Shown here one piece after another: positions 63,930 to 64,000 of a stretch of 64,000 bases of DNA (positions are counted from its first letter, which is position 1; each line of letters starts with the position of its first letter). Under the pieces are notes generated by a model. The model had not been told where the DNA came from. It was given only the letters and a program-made list of their open reading frames with translations, and searched no databases. The stretch lies in assembly GCA_903813345.2 (NCBI GenBank), contig CAIIXF020000004.1:5165525-5229524 (forward strand), written 5' to 3'. The DNA is from Owenia fusiformis. Lineage: Eukaryota > Annelida > Polychaeta > Sabellida > Oweniidae. A program made the translations under genes and the position numbers.

Positions 63930-64000
63930 TAAAGGGTGACCCAAAAAAAATGCAACCCTCCATTTCTTCAATATTTTTCTTAAATGGAGGTTGATTGCTC
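63930..64000. mobile_element. Mariner-like terminus running off the right edge
   Basis: TAAAGGGTGACCCAAAAAAA, followed by tgcaaccctcc, has the form of a Tc1/mariner inverted-repeat end starting at a TA. The rest of the element, if any, lies outside the window. Confidence 0.45.

Overview
This window is eukaryotic and most likely comes from an AT-rich marine invertebrate. The coding signal is split by GT-AG introns, minisatellites are abundant, and there are remnants of Ty3/gypsy, DIRS-like, piggyBac-like, hAT-like and mariner-like elements and of a YqaJ-nuclease gene family common in invertebrates. The species cannot be named from sequence alone. No rRNA, tRNA or CRISPR array was recognised.

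Region 1 (about 1-12,907, minus strand) holds the one convincing host gene. A single 10.1 kb coding exon (3,364 codons) is followed by four short exons joined in phase, and the gene runs off the left edge. The protein is very long, Lys/Ser-rich and apparently disordered. It has repeated short motifs, a Tyr/Gln/His/Asn-rich prion-like stretch and an Arg-Ser domain, so a nuclear RNA- or chromatin-linked scaffold is plausible, but I do not recognise the family. Its last visible intron begins with a 44-bp tandem array in which the exon end and its 5' splice donor have been multiplied.

Region 2 (about 12,908-25,320) is a graveyard of decayed elements: a DIRS-like reverse transcriptase, a piggyBac-like transposase, a YqaJ exonuclease pseudogene with a 160-bp repeat in its intron, a RING-finger pseudogene, one candidate first exon, a GATATTGG-rich array and a TTAA-bounded piggyBac-type element.

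Region 3 (25,325-34,566) is the highlight: a recently inserted Ty3/gypsy-type LTR element. The LTRs differ by about four substitutions and one 14-bp indel, and the target duplication is CATG. It has lost gag and protease, its pol is frameshifted, and its integrase core is deleted. Between pol and the 3' LTR it carries five intact sense-strand ORFs (A-E). Each has a TATA-like box 37-75 nt before its start codon, and B-E also have an upstream CACATG/CACGTG element. A, B and (more weakly) E share a C-terminal domain, and C and D are paralogues. This looks like an uncharacterised accessory gene cassette with internal promoters.

Region 4 (34,567-39,290) contains a 537-bp palindromic MITE and a 2,745-bp DNA transposon of unassigned family. 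The transposon has about 91-bp terminal inverted repeats that contain start codons, encodes a C2H2 zinc-finger gene, and is inserted in a 142-bp tandem array. A hAT-like MITE is nested inside it.

Region 5 (39,290-47,800) is mostly non-coding. It has a few candidate exons, an intact gag-env deletion chimera of an env-bearing retroelement, and a 110-150 bp tandem array.

Region 6 (47,800-55,950) is a tandem set of degenerate retroelement gag copies. Their nucleocapsid-like segment has expanded into a 63-78 bp minisatellite of over 4.5 kb with a 1,498-bp higher-order duplication. A TA-flanked foldback transposon sits inside, and its empty site is visible elsewhere in the window.

Region 7 (55,950-64,000) contains duplicated fragments resembling the helix-turn-helix part of a DDE transposase gene, dispersed composite repeats of about 220 bp, a transposon end with a first exon, and a mariner-like terminus at the right edge.
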